Part shown: in pieces, positions 45,244-53,725 of the stretch
How the letters are laid out: each line of letters opens with the position of its first letter
Numbering within the stretch: position 1 is the first letter of the stretch
DNA from: Eubacterium sp.
GTDB lineage: Bacteria > Bacillota > Clostridia > Lachnospirales > Lachnospiraceae
Reading direction: 5' to 3'
NCBI GenBank assembly: GCA_021769425.1
Contig: JAETSX010000005.1
Location: 51,348-115,347 of the forward strand
Length of the DNA: 64,000 nt
Position numbers and translations under genes: made by a program
Notes under the pieces: generated by a model
Told to the model about the DNA's origin: nothing
What the model saw: only the letters and a program-made list of their open reading frames with translations
Database searches by the model: none

Positions 45244-46167
45244 TCAAAAAATATAATTTTTTAATTCCATCTTCCATCTTTCTTTCAGGAACGTTTTTAA
45301 ACGTTCACACTGCTTTTCATTGCCAAGGGCATAAAAGGCGCAATAGCCTCTCTGCAGAGCCTCTTTCGCCTGTTCTTCCTCTTCCAGTTCCAACAGAGCC
45401 ATCCCTTTGTTAATAAAAAATCTTGGAAACAGGCAGAACCGGCTGTTTTCTTTACTCATCGCAATTCCCTGATTACACAAATCCACCGTCTTTTCACATT
45501 GTTTCTGATCCAGGTAAAGTCTGGAAAGCTGAAACAACACCAGAAGATACTTCTGCGCTTTTTCTGCCCGATCCATGATGTGGGTGTCCATATAATGCTT
45601 CAATCCCTGGAGAATTTCTATGGCTTCTTCTCTTTTCCCCAGCTTCCTGTAATTTCGGGCAATATTAATCAGAATCATAATTTCGTTATAGGTCAGCAAT
45701 CCTCTTAAAACCTCTTTGAGTCCGATTCCGTCCGGTTTTGTCATCTTAAGGGTTTCCTCCAGTTCCCGGATCCCCTGGGACCAATTCTCTTCTTCCCGCT
45801 GCCTTAACATAATCCTGGTAAAACGGCAATACTGAGAATTCAGAATATCTTCTTCAGCGATGGTATGTTCGAATCTGTCCACAAGCTCTGACAGCCCCTC
45901 ATATTCATAATTTGTAATTTTCTGTACAATCTGGCTGCAAAGCGCCGCCTGCTGCATTTCCTCTCTGCTGGAATACTGCAGAAAAACGTCAACGCAGCCA
46001 AGCCTCTGGGTAAATGCCTCTACCGTTTTTCGGTTAGGCATCCGTATTCCATTTTCAATCTTGGATAAGTTGCCGACGGAACAGATTCCAAAGCACAACT
46101 CCTCCTGAGAATATCCCCGTTCCACCCTCATATCGTGAATATAATTTCCGATTTCATACACTGCCAT
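45244..46167 (-). CDS. XRE-family regulator with C-terminal TPR repeats
   Basis: About 307 aa from ATG (46167); upstream in-frame starts exist but lack homology. Residues about 3-65 form an XRE helix-turn-helix (GNYIHDMRVERGYSQEELCFGICSVGNLSKIENGIRMP in two blocks). The rest is a series of TPR-like helices (RNYRKLGKREEAIEILQGL, SRLYLDQKQCEKTVDLCNQG, KGMALLELEEEEQAKEALQRG). This layout is that of RRNPP/PlcR-Rgg-like cytoplasmic regulators, many of which bind small peptides. No candidate peptide gene was identified beside it. It is divergent from a lipoprotein gene (46316), which may be a target. Confidence 0.8.
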   Translation of the reverse strand: MAVYEIGNYIHDMRVERGYSQEELCFGICSVGNLSKIENGIRMPNRKTVEAFTQRLGCVDVFLQYSSREEMQQAALCSQIVQKITNYEYEGLSELVDRFEHTIAEEDILNSQYCRFTRIMLRQREEENWSQGIRELEETLKMTKPDGIGLKEVLRGLLTYNEIMILINIARNYRKLGKREEAIEILQGLKHYMDTHIMDRAEKAQKYLLVLFQLSRLYLDQKQCEKTVDLCNQGIAMSKENSRFCLFPRFFINKGMALLELEEEEQAKEALQRGYCAFYALGNEKQCERLKTFLKERWKMELKNYIF

Positions 46168-46254
46168 TCTTTTATCACATCCCGCTCCTATTATAGGGCA
46201 ATTTCGCATTTCTGTCTGAAAAATGCTCAAATCTCCGATTAAATTCTCTTTTCC

Positions 46255-46283
46255 TTGCCTTTTGTTTGAATTGCCTATATAAT
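46255..46283 (+). promoter_or_regulatory. Promoter of the lipoprotein gene
   Basis: TTGCCT, 17 nt, TATAAT, 33 bp before the ATG at 46316. Confidence 0.7.
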
Positions 46284-46315
46284 AAGAATAACTAAATCAA
46301 AGAAAGGACTTTCTC

Positions 46316-46954
46316 ATGAAAAAATTTTTTTCCTTTTTCTTATTCATGTGCTTCTGTATTGCCTTTCTTCCCGGCTGCAATGGACCGAAAAAAAATGCCG
46401 CTGATTCCATTAAGGCAATTTATGAACTGTATATACTGGGTGACACGAAGGGAATCACCTCCCTGGGCATGACAGAGGAAGATATCAACGCCGCCAAAGC
46501 AACTTATGACGCTTCCCTGAAGGAAACCATCCGCACCAAATTTTCCGCCAGCGGACAGGAAATAGATGAACAGAGCCTGGACGAACTTTGCGAAGCAAGG
46601 AAAACGGTGCTTGCCCAAATGAGCGCAACGGCAGAAGTCGTCTCAGAATCTGAGGGCAAGGCAACTGTGGTGGTTCACACCACATATTTCGACGAATTAA
46701 CTCTGGATGAAGACGCTTTTTACGCTGCCAGGAAAACGGCGCAGCAGAGCAATTTCCCAACAACGGAAGAACGGCAGGTTTTTCTGATGGACACTTATAC
46801 CCAGAATCTGATTGAAGCTTACCGGAATGTTACGCCCTCGGAAAAGACCATGGATATCACCGTTGACTGTGTTATTCAGAATAACACCTGGGTTCCGGCC
46901 AATATGTCTTCTTTCGGCTCCGACCTGGCCCTCGCCATTACCGGACAGAAATGA
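46316..46954 (+). CDS. Small lipoprotein (DUF5105-like)
   Basis: 212 aa, AGAAAGGAC before ATG. Lipoprotein signal KKFFSFFLFMCFCIAFLPGC with lipobox LPGC (Cys20). The mature part is acidic and helical-plus-beta (DSIKAIYELYILGDTKGITSLGM; VVSESEGKATVVVHTTYFDEL; MDITVDCVIQNNTWVP), similar to the DUF5105 family of clostridial lipoproteins. It would be anchored to the outer face of the membrane. Function unknown. It is divergently oriented to the XRE-TPR regulator, with 148 bp between the two start codons. Confidence 0.75.
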   Translation: MKKFFSFFLFMCFCIAFLPGCNGPKKNAADSIKAIYELYILGDTKGITSLGMTEEDINAAKATYDASLKETIRTKFSASGQEIDEQSLDELCEARKTVLAQMSATAEVVSESEGKATVVVHTTYFDELTLDEDAFYAARKTAQQSNFPTTEERQVFLMDTYTQNLIEAYRNVTPSEKTMDITVDCVIQNNTWVPANMSSFGSDLALAITGQK

Positions 46955-47052
46955 TTCTGTCCTATTTCATCTGGCAAAATCCTTTTCTATACATTTCTTG
47001 CTATTACCGGGCAGAAATAATTCTGTCCTCTCCGGGCATGCAGATTCCGGAC
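46955..47052. other. Inverted-repeat spacer after the lipoprotein gene
   Basis: Two short dyads occur in sequence: GGACAGAA-ATGA-TTCTGTCC at the lipoprotein stop and GGCAGAA-ATAA-TTCTGTC about 65 bp later. Neither has a T-run. They share the GGACAG/CTGTCC words with the 38-bp array that follows. Confidence 0.5.
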
Positions 47053-47345
47053 AGAGACCGCTCTTGTCCGGCTCTATGCCGATTCCTAAAAGAAACTGCT
47101 CTTGTCCGGCTCTATGATGACTCCTAAAAGAAACCGCTCTCGTCCGGCTCTATGATGATTTCTAAAAGAAACCGCTCTCGTCCAGCTCTATGATGATTTC
47201 TAAAAGAAACCGCTCTCGTCCAGCTCTATGATGATTTCTAAAAGAAACCGCTCTCGTCCGGCTCTATGATGATTCCTAAAAGAAACCGCTCTTGTCCGGC
47301 TCTATGATGATTCCTAAAAGAAACTGCTCTCGTCCGGCTCTATGC
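47053..47345. repeat. 38-bp tandem repeat array, eight units
   Basis: Anchors GTCC-GCTCTATG at 47066, 47104, 47142, 47180, 47218, 47256, 47294 and 47332: constant 38-bp period. Typical unit words are CTAAAAGAAACCGCTCTCG and TCCGGCTCTATGATGAT. No spacers and no open frame across units, so it is neither CRISPR nor coding. It fills most of the gap 46955-47429. Confidence 0.9.
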
Positions 47346-47429
47346 AGGTTTCGGACAGAAATCCCGCAGCTTATGCATAATTTCCTCTGAAACGGAATAA
47401 GATGTAAAAACTTTTGTGGGAGCGCAAAA

Positions 47430-48710
47430 ATGTCTGAATTCCATCGTATGATTACGTATCTTTATTTATATGAACGCGGAGCCAAACGCCACAATGTAGG
47501 ATTTGCCAAAATCGAAAAACGAGGCGGACAATGCCTCGTGGAAATACATATGAAAAACACCGGACACACCTCTTCTCTTGCCCCGGTGTATTTCTATGCC
47601 ACAAGCCGCGGCAAACATCCCGGCATTTTGCTTGGAACCATGGGGCTTCCCCGGGGCAGCGGGGATTTTAAGACAATTCTGAAAGGAGAGACTTTGGCAG
47701 ACAGCAATTATTCTTTAGACGATATCAGGGGAATTTTTATTCCGCTTTCTGAGGAAATCATGTTTGTCAGCCAGTGGGACGACAGTGAATTTATCCGGAA
47801 GAACTTCGAAGAACCGAAACAAATGCAGGAAACGCCTGAACTCCAGGCTGAAGAAAAGGAAGATGCAAAGCAAGATTCCTTGAAAAGGGCCCAGGTTCGA
47901 ACCGGAGATAACGGGACTGGAACTCAATTTGAAGGCAACAAGGCTGAGGCTTTGCCTGGAAGCAACAAAGCCGGGACCCTGCCTGGAAATGATGAAGCCT
48001 TGAAACGCGGCTCTGAAATAGGAACTCCTAATTCCCAAAATACACCGACACACCGGCATGCTGCAAATTCTCCTGTTGTTTGGGATACTGCAGCTTCACC
48101 GACTGGTCAGGACGCTTCGGCTTCACCGACTGGTCAAGACACTTCGGCTTCACCGGCCGCTCAGAATACTGCAGCCTCCTCCCCGAAGCAGTCAAAAGAA
48201 ACAGAGACTTCTTCCCAGAAGACTCCTGACTCTTCGCCTTCGCCGGATCTCAGCGCCGCAGAAGCCGTTCCCAACTTCAGAGAAAATTTCCAGGGAAGAA
48301 ACGGCATTCCCCTGCCATCTATTCCAAAACCGGAACCTTTGCCGGAAAACTGGAATCTGAAATGGGAGTTTATCATGGAAAATTATCCTGTTATGACCCC
48401 CTTTGCAGGAGATGAAAAGACGCTCTGTGTGCGGTGGGAATTAAAAGATCTGCGGCTGCTGCCAAGGCAGTACTGGTATCTGGGCAATAATAGTTTTCTC
48501 CTCCACGGCTTCTTCAACTACCGCTATCTGATTCTCGGCATCACGGAAAAAGCCGAAAAAAAACGCTGGTTTATTGGGATTCCCGGCGTTTACCAGAATC
48601 CAGAGCGGGTGATGGCAACTTTATTCGGATTTCCAGAATTCCGCAACGAGAAATCAGCGCCTGTCAACACCGGAGAATTTGGCTACTGGTATCGTTATCT
48701 GAACGAATAG
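47430..48710 (+). CDS. DUF6128-like protein with disordered middle
   Basis: 426 aa. The N-terminal domain (1-130) begins HRMITYLYLYERGAKRHNVG and looks like a compact beta-rich module. The middle (about 135-285) is low complexity with diverged repeats such as SASPTGQD and is likely disordered. The C-terminal domain (about 295-426; ENYPVMTPFAGDEKTLCVRW, QYWYLGNNSFLLHGFFNYRY, FGYWYRYLNE) matches my memory of DUF6128, a Lachnospiraceae family. Role unknown. No signal peptide, so cytoplasmic. Its last 47 bp overlap the convergent acetyltransferase gene. Confidence 0.7.
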   Translation: MSEFHRMITYLYLYERGAKRHNVGFAKIEKRGGQCLVEIHMKNTGHTSSLAPVYFYATSRGKHPGILLGTMGLPRGSGDFKTILKGETLADSNYSLDDIRGIFIPLSEEIMFVSQWDDSEFIRKNFEEPKQMQETPELQAEEKEDAKQDSLKRAQVRTGDNGTGTQFEGNKAEALPGSNKAGTLPGNDEALKRGSEIGTPNSQNTPTHRHAANSPVVWDTAASPTGQDASASPTGQDTSASPAAQNTAASSPKQSKETETSSQKTPDSSPSPDLSAAEAVPNFRENFQGRNGIPLPSIPKPEPLPENWNLKWEFIMENYPVMTPFAGDEKTLCVRWELKDLRLLPRQYWYLGNNSFLLHGFFNYRYLILGITEKAEKKRWFIGIPGVYQNPERVMATLFGFPEFRNEKSAPVNTGEFGYWYRYLNE

Positions 48711-49260
48711 CCGGTTTCTCTGACAGCAGAGCGTACAATTCATGGTCCCTCCATCTCCCATGAAGCATGACGCTCTGCTTTTTTATGCCTTCAAATGCAA
48801 ACCCCAGTTTCAGCAAAAGTTTCCTGGAAGGGATGTTTCCAGGCAGCACACAGGCTTCGATCCGATGCAGCCTTAACTCTTCAAACACCACCTGAATTCC
48901 CCTGGAAATACTTTCCAGAGCATATCCCCTGCCCCAGAACCGCTGGTCAAATTTATATCCCAGTTCACAGCACTGAAAAAATCCCCGTTTGATATTATGA
49001 AAAGAAACCGTTCCGATGATCCGATCCGGCTGTCCCTGTTCCTGCACCCAAAACCGGAGAGAGGTCTGCTTTACCGCCAGATTATACTCTCCCTGAAGCA
49101 TCATTTTCTGAAATTTTTCCGTATAAAACTGCGGGGGACGCTCTATTTCATATTTTTCGATCATTTCCCGGTTATCCAAATAAAACTGAAGCACTTTCAA
49201 GGACGCTGTATCGTCCAGGATTTTTAACTCTAATCGTTCTGTCTGATATGTCATTTCCAT
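48664..49260 (-). CDS. GNAT family N-acetyltransferase (RimJ-like)
   Basis: 198 aa from ATG (49260) with GGAGAAG upstream. It has the RimJ/RimL-like acetyltransferase pattern: YQTERLELKILDD (start), IIGTVSFHNIKRGFFQCCELGYKF, the acetyl-CoA loop RFWGRGYALESI and the C-terminal RIEACVLPGNIPSRKLLLKLGF. Likely acetylates an amino group on a protein or small molecule; substrate not predictable. The last 15 codons run into the 3' end of the convergent DUF6128-like gene. Confidence 0.85.
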   Translation of the reverse strand: MEMTYQTERLELKILDDTASLKVLQFYLDNREMIEKYEIERPPQFYTEKFQKMMLQGEYNLAVKQTSLRFWVQEQGQPDRIIGTVSFHNIKRGFFQCCELGYKFDQRFWGRGYALESISRGIQVVFEELRLHRIEACVLPGNIPSRKLLLKLGFAFEGIKKQSVMLHGRWRDHELYALLSEKPAIRSDNDTSSQILRC

Positions 49261-49325
49261 TGTAACTTCTCCTGTTTTTTTATATAATAACATTTACAGA
49301 GATCAGATGTCCAGAAGGAGAGCCT

Positions 49326-49811
49326 ATGAATCAGGAAGAAAAATTTATGAAAGCCGCCATCCGGGAAGCAAAAAAAGCGGAAAAAATACAGGAAGTTCCC
49401 ATTGGCTGCGTGATCGTATCAGAAGGAAAAATCATTGCCCGGGGATATAACCGAAGAAATATCGATAAAAACACTCTGGCTCATGCAGAGCTTTCCGCCA
49501 TCAAAAAAGCCAGCAAAAAGCTGGGGGACTGGCGGCTGGAGGGCTGCACCATGTACGTGACCTTAGAACCCTGCCAGATGTGCGCCGGCGCCATTGTGCA
49601 GGCACGGATGGACAAGGTTGTCATCGGGAGCATGAATCCCAAAGCCGGATGCGCCGGCTCCGTGCTGAACCTCCTGCAGATTCCGGCCTTCAATCATCAG
49701 GTGGAACTGGAAACCGGCGTATTGGAAGAGGAATGCTCCTCCATGCTCAGCAGTTTCTTCAAAAACCTGCGGGAACAAAAAAAGAAAATCGGACAAAAAC
49801 CTCCGGAATAG
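49326..49811 (+). CDS. tadA: tRNA-specific adenosine deaminase TadA
   Basis: 161-aa zinc deaminase that converts A34 to inosine in tRNA-Arg(ACG). The zinc/catalytic motifs HAELSAI (about 53-59) and PCQMCAGA (about 83-90) are intact. The start ATG has AGAAGGAG upstream. It sits directly before the SRP RNA, which is a conserved arrangement in Firmicutes (tadA-ffs-dnaX), although here dnaX is about 6 kb away. Confidence 0.96.
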   Translation: MNQEEKFMKAAIREAKKAEKIQEVPIGCVIVSEGKIIARGYNRRNIDKNTLAHAELSAIKKASKKLGDWRLEGCTMYVTLEPCQMCAGAIVQARMDKVVIGSMNPKAGCAGSVLNLLQIPAFNHQVELETGVLEEECSSMLSSFFKNLREQKKKIGQKPPE

Positions 49812-49840
49812 TTGACTTTTCCTTCAAAAAAGGATATACT
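49812..49840 (+). promoter_or_regulatory. SRP RNA promoter
   Basis: TTGACT, 17 nt, TATACT, overlapping the tadA stop region; start predicted at about 49847. Confidence 0.85.
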
Positions 49841-49846
49841 TAAGTC

Positions 49847-50110
49847 TCCGAGCAGCTGGGGCGTTAGCGGTGCCCTGTACCAACAACCCGCTATAGTTGG
49901 AGTGATGCTTTGCCCCGGGTTTTTGCCTGTGGGGCTGCCTTTTATAAGTGGTGATGACGTTTGGGTCTTACGCAATGGAACTCTGTGAACCGTGTCAGGT
50001 TGGGAACAAAGCAGCACTAAGCAGAATCTTTCATGTGCCGTAAGGGCGCCTGGGCCGAGCTAACTGTAAAAGTAACGCCCATGGTCAGGATTCAAAGCAA
50101 AGCGCTCGGT
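49847..50110 (+). ncRNA. ffs: Signal recognition particle RNA (large, Bacillus type)
   Basis: The terminal helix is CCGAGC (49848) with GCTCGG (50104). The Ffh-binding helix 8 is seen in GTCAGGTTGGGAACAAAGCAGC, written as GTCAGG, GGGAAC and AAGCAGC, around 50005-50030. The length near 264 nt and the extra Alu-like 5' part (GGGGCGTTAGCGGTGCC) are those of the Firmicutes large form. GCTCGGTTTTTG at the end forms the terminator T-run. Confidence 0.9.
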
Positions 50111-50150
50111 TTTTGATATCCGTAATACTGCACAATTAAGGAGATTTCCA

Positions 50151-50630
50151 TTGAAAAAATTACTGCATAAAACCAGGAACGCCCTGTTTGATTCCTGTGA
50201 TTTTCTGGAACTTCTGATGGCCATTGTAGTTCTGGCCGCCATCCTGATTGCCTGCTGTACTCTGGGCAGCTCTTTTCTGGATTACTGGAATGACAGATAT
50301 TCCAAAGAGGCTTTTCTGACTTTTGTCGGCTATGTATTTAATATCCTGATTGGGATTGAGTTTTTGAAAATGCTCTGTCAGCCCAGCGGCGACACCGTAT
50401 TGGAGGTTTTGATCTTCCTTGTGGCCCGCCATATGATAATAGAGCACACTACTGTGATCGAAAATCTCATTACCATTATCAGCATAGGCATACTGTTTGC
50501 CATCAAAAAATATATCAGCCTGCCTTCCGAGAAAGAAAACTACCGTATCTTTTCCAGTAATCCCGATTCTGAATATTCCGGGACGGAACAGGATGCTTTC
50601 TCAGAAGAAGATTCCGGTCACCCACTGTAA
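50151..50630 (+). CDS. PsiE-like small membrane protein
   Basis: 159 aa starting at TTG (50151) with AAGGAG 7 nt upstream; no ATG alternative is better placed. Four hydrophobic segments (LLMAIVVLAAILIACCTLG, AFLTFVGYVFNILIGIEFL, LEVLIFLVARHMII, LITIISIGILFAI) and the ARHMII sequence resemble the phosphate-starvation-inducible PsiE family. The C-terminal tail is acidic and cytoplasmic. Function of the family is poorly known. It is 40 bp after ffs. Confidence 0.6.
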   Translation: MKKLLHKTRNALFDSCDFLELLMAIVVLAAILIACCTLGSSFLDYWNDRYSKEAFLTFVGYVFNILIGIEFLKMLCQPSGDTVLEVLIFLVARHMIIEHTTVIENLITIISIGILFAIKKYISLPSEKENYRIFSSNPDSEYSGTEQDAFSEEDSGHPL

Positions 50631-50644
50631 ATTTTTCCCAGCTC

Positions 50645-50673
50645 TTGACTTTTTTCCGGCTGGGGATTATATT
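50645..50673 (+). promoter_or_regulatory. Promoter of the Fur/PerR-family gene
   Basis: TTGACT, 17 nt, TATATT, immediately followed by the palindrome at 50686-50701. Confidence 0.75.
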
Positions 50674-50685
50674 TATATAGAAATC

Positions 50686-50701
50686 AATAATAATTATTAT
50701 T
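50686..50701 (+). promoter_or_regulatory. Candidate PerR/Fur operator
   Basis: Perfect 16-bp palindrome AATAATAATTATTATT just downstream of the promoter, resembling the AT-rich inverted Per/Fur box and positioned for autorepression. Confidence 0.6.
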
Positions 50702-50724
50702 ATTTACAGGAGGAAAGACCATTG

Positions 50725-51189
50725 ATGAAATACAGCCGCCAACGGGAGTGTATCAGGGAGTTTCTTTCCGGCCGCCAGGATCATCCGACCGCCGAAACGG
50801 TTTATACAAATGTAAAAAAAGCGTTTCCAAACATCAGTCTGGGAACCGTATACCGTAACCTGTCTCTGTTGACGGAGGTTGGGGAGATCCAAAAAATCTC
50901 CACCGGTATCGGACCGGATCGCTTTGACTGGAACACAGCCCCCCATTATCATGTAATCTGCAGGGAATGCGGCAGCGTGATGGATTTGAAGCTGGACAAC
51001 ATAAATCACATCAATATTTTGGCAGGCAATGAATTTGAAGGCCGGATAGACGGGCATATCACATATTTTCTGGGAACCTGCAAAACCTGCCTGCAAAAAG
51101 AAGCAGACACGCAGAATCCACAGGCAGAATCTACCGCCGCAAACACAGAGCATGAAGTCCTCACAGAAAAAACACAAATTATCTCTTGA
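50725..51189 (+). CDS. Fur-family regulator, PerR-like
   Basis: 154 aa from ATG (50725), AGGAGG upstream. The winged-helix region (TAETVYTNVKKAFPNISLGT, VYRNLSLLTEVGEI) carries the Fur-family recognition helix. The metal core has HYHVICRECG and a second CKTC pair, forming the structural zinc site; His/Asp ligands typical of PerR are present (HYHV, DGHITYF). Directly downstream is reverse rubrerythrin, a classic PerR target in Clostridia, so oxidative stress control is likely. The C-terminal 25 residues are a polar extension. Confidence 0.85.
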   Translation: MKYSRQRECIREFLSGRQDHPTAETVYTNVKKAFPNISLGTVYRNLSLLTEVGEIQKISTGIGPDRFDWNTAPHYHVICRECGSVMDLKLDNINHINILAGNEFEGRIDGHITYFLGTCKTCLQKEADTQNPQAESTAANTEHEVLTEKTQIIS

Positions 51190-51214
51190 CATGCTTCACA
51201 AGATATGCTATCTT
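51186..51214 (+). promoter_or_regulatory. Rubrerythrin promoter
   Basis: TTGACA, 17 nt, TATCTT, overlapping the stop codon of the regulator gene. A short GTAA-N3-TTAC dyad follows near 51222. Confidence 0.65.
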
Positions 51215-51285
51215 AATTTCAGTAACAATTACTATTTTTACTTTGCTAATTAAAAATTAAAACACATAGAAAGGAAGAAATTATT

Positions 51286-51828
51286 ATGAAAAAATTTGTA
51301 TGTAATGTATGCGGTTATGTTTATGAAGGAGACGCAGCGCCGGAGAAATGTCCTCAGTGCAACGCTCCTGCTTCCAAGTTCACCGAGCAGTCCGGAGATT
51401 TGTCCTGGGCTTCTGAACATGTAGTGGGCGTAGCTCAGGGTGTTTCTGAAGATATCATCGAAGATTTAAGAGCAAACTTCAACGGAGAATGTACAGAAGT
51501 TGGTATGTATCTGGCTATGGCAAGAGTTGCTCACAGAGAAGGATATCCGGAAATCGGCCTTTACTGGGAGAAAGCTGCTTATGAAGAAGCAGAACATGCT
51601 GCAAAATTCGCTGAGTTATTAGGCGAAGTTGTTACTGACAGCACCAAGAAGAACCTGGAGATGAGAATCGAAGCAGAAAACGGCGCTACCGCAGGCAAGA
51701 CTGACCTTGCAAAACGCGCAAAGGCTGCAAACCTTGACGCAATCCATGATACCGTGCATGAAATGGCAAGGGATGAAGCTAGACACGGCAAGGCATTTGC
51801 AGGGCTGTTAAAGAGATATTTCGGCTAA
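51286..51828 (+). CDS. Reverse rubrerythrin (NADH peroxidase component)
   Basis: 180 aa. The rubredoxin-like Fe(Cys)4 domain is at the N-terminus ([18 protein letters not shown]), and the ferritin-like diiron domain follows (about 50-180) with Glu/His ligands in [27 protein letters not shown] and DEARHGKAF. This reversed domain order defines reverse rubrerythrin, which reduces peroxide in clostridia under oxygen stress. Strong SD GAAAGGAAG; codon use suggests high expression. It follows the PerR-like gene and ends in a strong terminator. Confidence 0.93.
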   Translation: MKKFVCNVCGYVYEGDAAPEKCPQCNAPASKFTEQSGDLSWASEHVVGVAQGVSEDIIEDLRANFNGECTEVGMYLAMARVAHREGYPEIGLYWEKAAYEEAEHAAKFAELLGEVVTDSTKKNLEMRIEAENGATAGKTDLAKRAKAANLDAIHDTVHEMARDEARHGKAFAGLLKRYFG

Positions 51829-51857
51829 GAAGAAAACCGCGTAATATAAGGCTTTTT

Positions 51858-51892
51858 AAGAGGATGGACACAATGTTGTCTGTCCTCTTTTT
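51858..51892 (+). terminator. Rubrerythrin terminator
   Basis: Arms AAGAGGA / TCCTCTT extended by GGACA/TGTC-type pairs, followed by a T-run ending TTTTTA. Confidence 0.85.
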
Positions 51893-51899
51893 AGGTTTA

Positions 51900-52051
51900 A
51901 AATAGGGGATTTCAGAGAAAGAGAGTGAACTGTGAGCAACAAACAAAATGACGCATTAAAATATATGGTATCGAACACAGCATCAAGAAAGACCAACAAA
52001 TAAATAAAACTTTTTGGAGGAACAGGTATGCTGTTAGCCTGTTCCTCTTTT
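51900..52051 (+). ncRNA. Candidate small RNA or short transcript ending in its own terminator
   Basis: The gap 51829-52132 has no gene. After the rubrerythrin terminator comes about 115 nt of AG-rich sequence, then a second strong terminator: AGGAACAGG / CCTGTTCCT (52018-52026 with 52038-52046) plus CTTTTT. A terminator with no gene ahead suggests a small RNA, but no clear promoter was found. Confidence 0.35.
52018..52051 (+). terminator. Second terminator downstream of rubrerythrin
   Basis: 9-bp perfect stem, 11-nt loop, T5 tail, on the plus strand; it also stands just beyond the 3' end of the convergent helicase gene. Confidence 0.75.
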
Positions 52052-52132
52052 TGCCACTTTATGCCCTTTCACACTCTCATAACAGTTCCTTATCAAAATT
52101 CGGGCATGATAACGGGCATAAGTAAGTTTAAA

Positions 52133-53725
52133 TTATTTCTGGTTCGCAGGCTCAATATTAATGCTCTTCCCTTTTATCTTGGAATGGCTCATGGCCCGCA
52201 GCACCTCTTTGCCGTATTCCCGGGGCACTTCCACAAAAGTGTACTTATCATACATGTCGATAGCTCCCACCAGATCTCCTGACATTCCGGATTCTCCGGC
52301 TATGGCTCCCAGTATATCTCCCGGCCGTACATGCTGCTTTTTGCCGATGTTGATAAACAGACGCACCATGCCTTCTTCCGCGCCTGTGTCGCCGAATTCA
52401 AAGTTCTCCATGCTCTTCTGGGCATTTTCTTCTTCACCCAGCAGCGCCAGCTTCAAGAAAGCCGCTGCAATATCCATAGCAGTGTAATCTGATTCATTGA
52501 CCTGCTTCTCAATCATATTCACCATGGAAGTCAGATCTTCTTCTTCAATGACTGTACCGATATGGTCCATGATTTTCTCCAGCCTTACCTGCACCACATC
52601 TTCCATGCTGGGTATTTTCTGGGCAAGAATCTTGGTCTTGCAGTACCGCTGGATATCTTTTAATTTGTATACCTCTTTGCCTTTGACAAAGGTAAAGGAG
52701 CGGCCGGTTTTGCCTGCCCTTCCGGTTCTTCCGATACGATGCACATAATATTCGTCATCCTGGGGAAGATCGAAGTTAAATACCGCTTCCACATCATCCA
52801 CATCAATTCCTCTTGCCGCCACATCGGTAGCTACCAGAATCTCCGTTTTCCCATTGCGGAAATGATTCATGACCCGGTCACGCTGCATCTGTTTCATATC
52901 TCCGTGAAGCCCCTCTGCAAAATATCCTCTGCCCTGCAATGCGTTGGTAAGCTCATCCACCATGCGCTTGGTATTGCAGAAAACCAGAGAAAGCCTGGGA
53001 TCGTACACATCCAGAAGCCGGCTTAACACTTCTACCTTATCTTTGCGTTTTACATCGTAGTAATACTGCTCAATGCTCGGTACGGTCAGTTCCTTCTTGA
53101 CCACTTTGATGGTGACGGCGTCCTTCTGATATTTCTTGGTAATCTCCAGAATCGGTTTGGGCATGGTTGCGGAAAACAGCACCGTCTGCCGCTCTTCGGG
53201 AATATATTCCAACACTGTTTCAATATCTTCCCGAAATCCCATATTCAGCATTTCATCTGCTTCATCCAATACGATAGTTTCTACTTCCTCACACTTAATG
53301 GTCCTTCTCCTCAAGTGATCCATCACACGTCCCGGCGTACCGATAATAATCTGCGCACCGCCCTTTAAGGAACGGATTTGCTTGACAATATCCTGTCCCC
53401 CGTATACTGGGAGCACCTTCACTCCATGCATATATTTTGCAAGGCAGCGAACTTCTTCCGCCACCTGGATGGCAAGCTCCCTGGTAGGACAGAGTACAAT
53501 AGCCTGGGTTTTCTTATTGTGGGGATCTACCTTCATCAGCAGCGGTATTCCAAATGCCGCTGTCTTCCCGGTTCCGGTCTGTGCCTGTCCAATCACGTCT
53601 ACCCCTTCCATTACTACAGGAATGGCCTTGCTCTGAATAGGAGTGGCTTCCTCAAATCCCATTTCCCGAATTGCCCGCAATATCTGGGGATATAAATCTA
53701 ATTCATCAAATCTTACTGTTTCCAT
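52133..53725 (-). CDS. DEAD-box ATP-dependent RNA helicase with DbpA-type RNA-binding domain
   Basis: 530 aa from ATG (53725), SD AAGGAAA. All helicase motifs are present: Q motif ATPIQSKAIP, motif I AQTGTGKT, Ia PTRELA, Ib GTPGR, II DEAD, III SAT, V ARGIDV and VI HRIGRTGRAG. The C-terminal domain (about 450-530, VRLFINIGKKQHVRPGDILGAI) is the RRM-like DbpA/CsdA RNA-binding fold. Size and domain layout fit CshA/DeaD helicases of ribosome assembly, mRNA decay and cold response. Long A-rich upstream region 53726-53973 shared with the divergent hemolysin III gene. Confidence 0.93.
   Translation of the reverse strand: METVRFDELDLYPQILRAIREMGFEEATPIQSKAIPVVMEGVDVIGQAQTGTGKTAAFGIPLLMKVDPHNKKTQAIVLCPTRELAIQVAEEVRCLAKYMHGVKVLPVYGGQDIVKQIRSLKGGAQIIIGTPGRVMDHLRRRTIKCEEVETIVLDEADEMLNMGFREDIETVLEYIPEERQTVLFSATMPKPILEITKKYQKDAVTIKVVKKELTVPSIEQYYYDVKRKDKVEVLSRLLDVYDPRLSLVFCNTKRMVDELTNALQGRGYFAEGLHGDMKQMQRDRVMNHFRNGKTEILVATDVAARGIDVDDVEAVFNFDLPQDDEYYVHRIGRTGRAGKTGRSFTFVKGKEVYKLKDIQRYCKTKILAQKIPSMEDVVQVRLEKIMDHIGTVIEEEDLTSMVNMIEKQVNESDYTAMDIAAAFLKLALLGEEENAQKSMENFEFGDTGAEEGMVRLFINIGKKQHVRPGDILGAIAGESGMSGDLVGAIDMYDKYTFVEVPREYGKEVLRAMSHSKIKGKSINIEPANQK

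Noticed and set aside
10387..47345. CRISPR arrays at the 26-bp, 38-bp and 78-bp repeats
   Set aside because: Units are contiguous with no unique spacers and no cas genes are in the window.
52028..52282. Short plus-strand frame opposite the helicase end
   Set aside because: It begins inside a terminator hairpin and overlaps the conserved helicase C-terminus.
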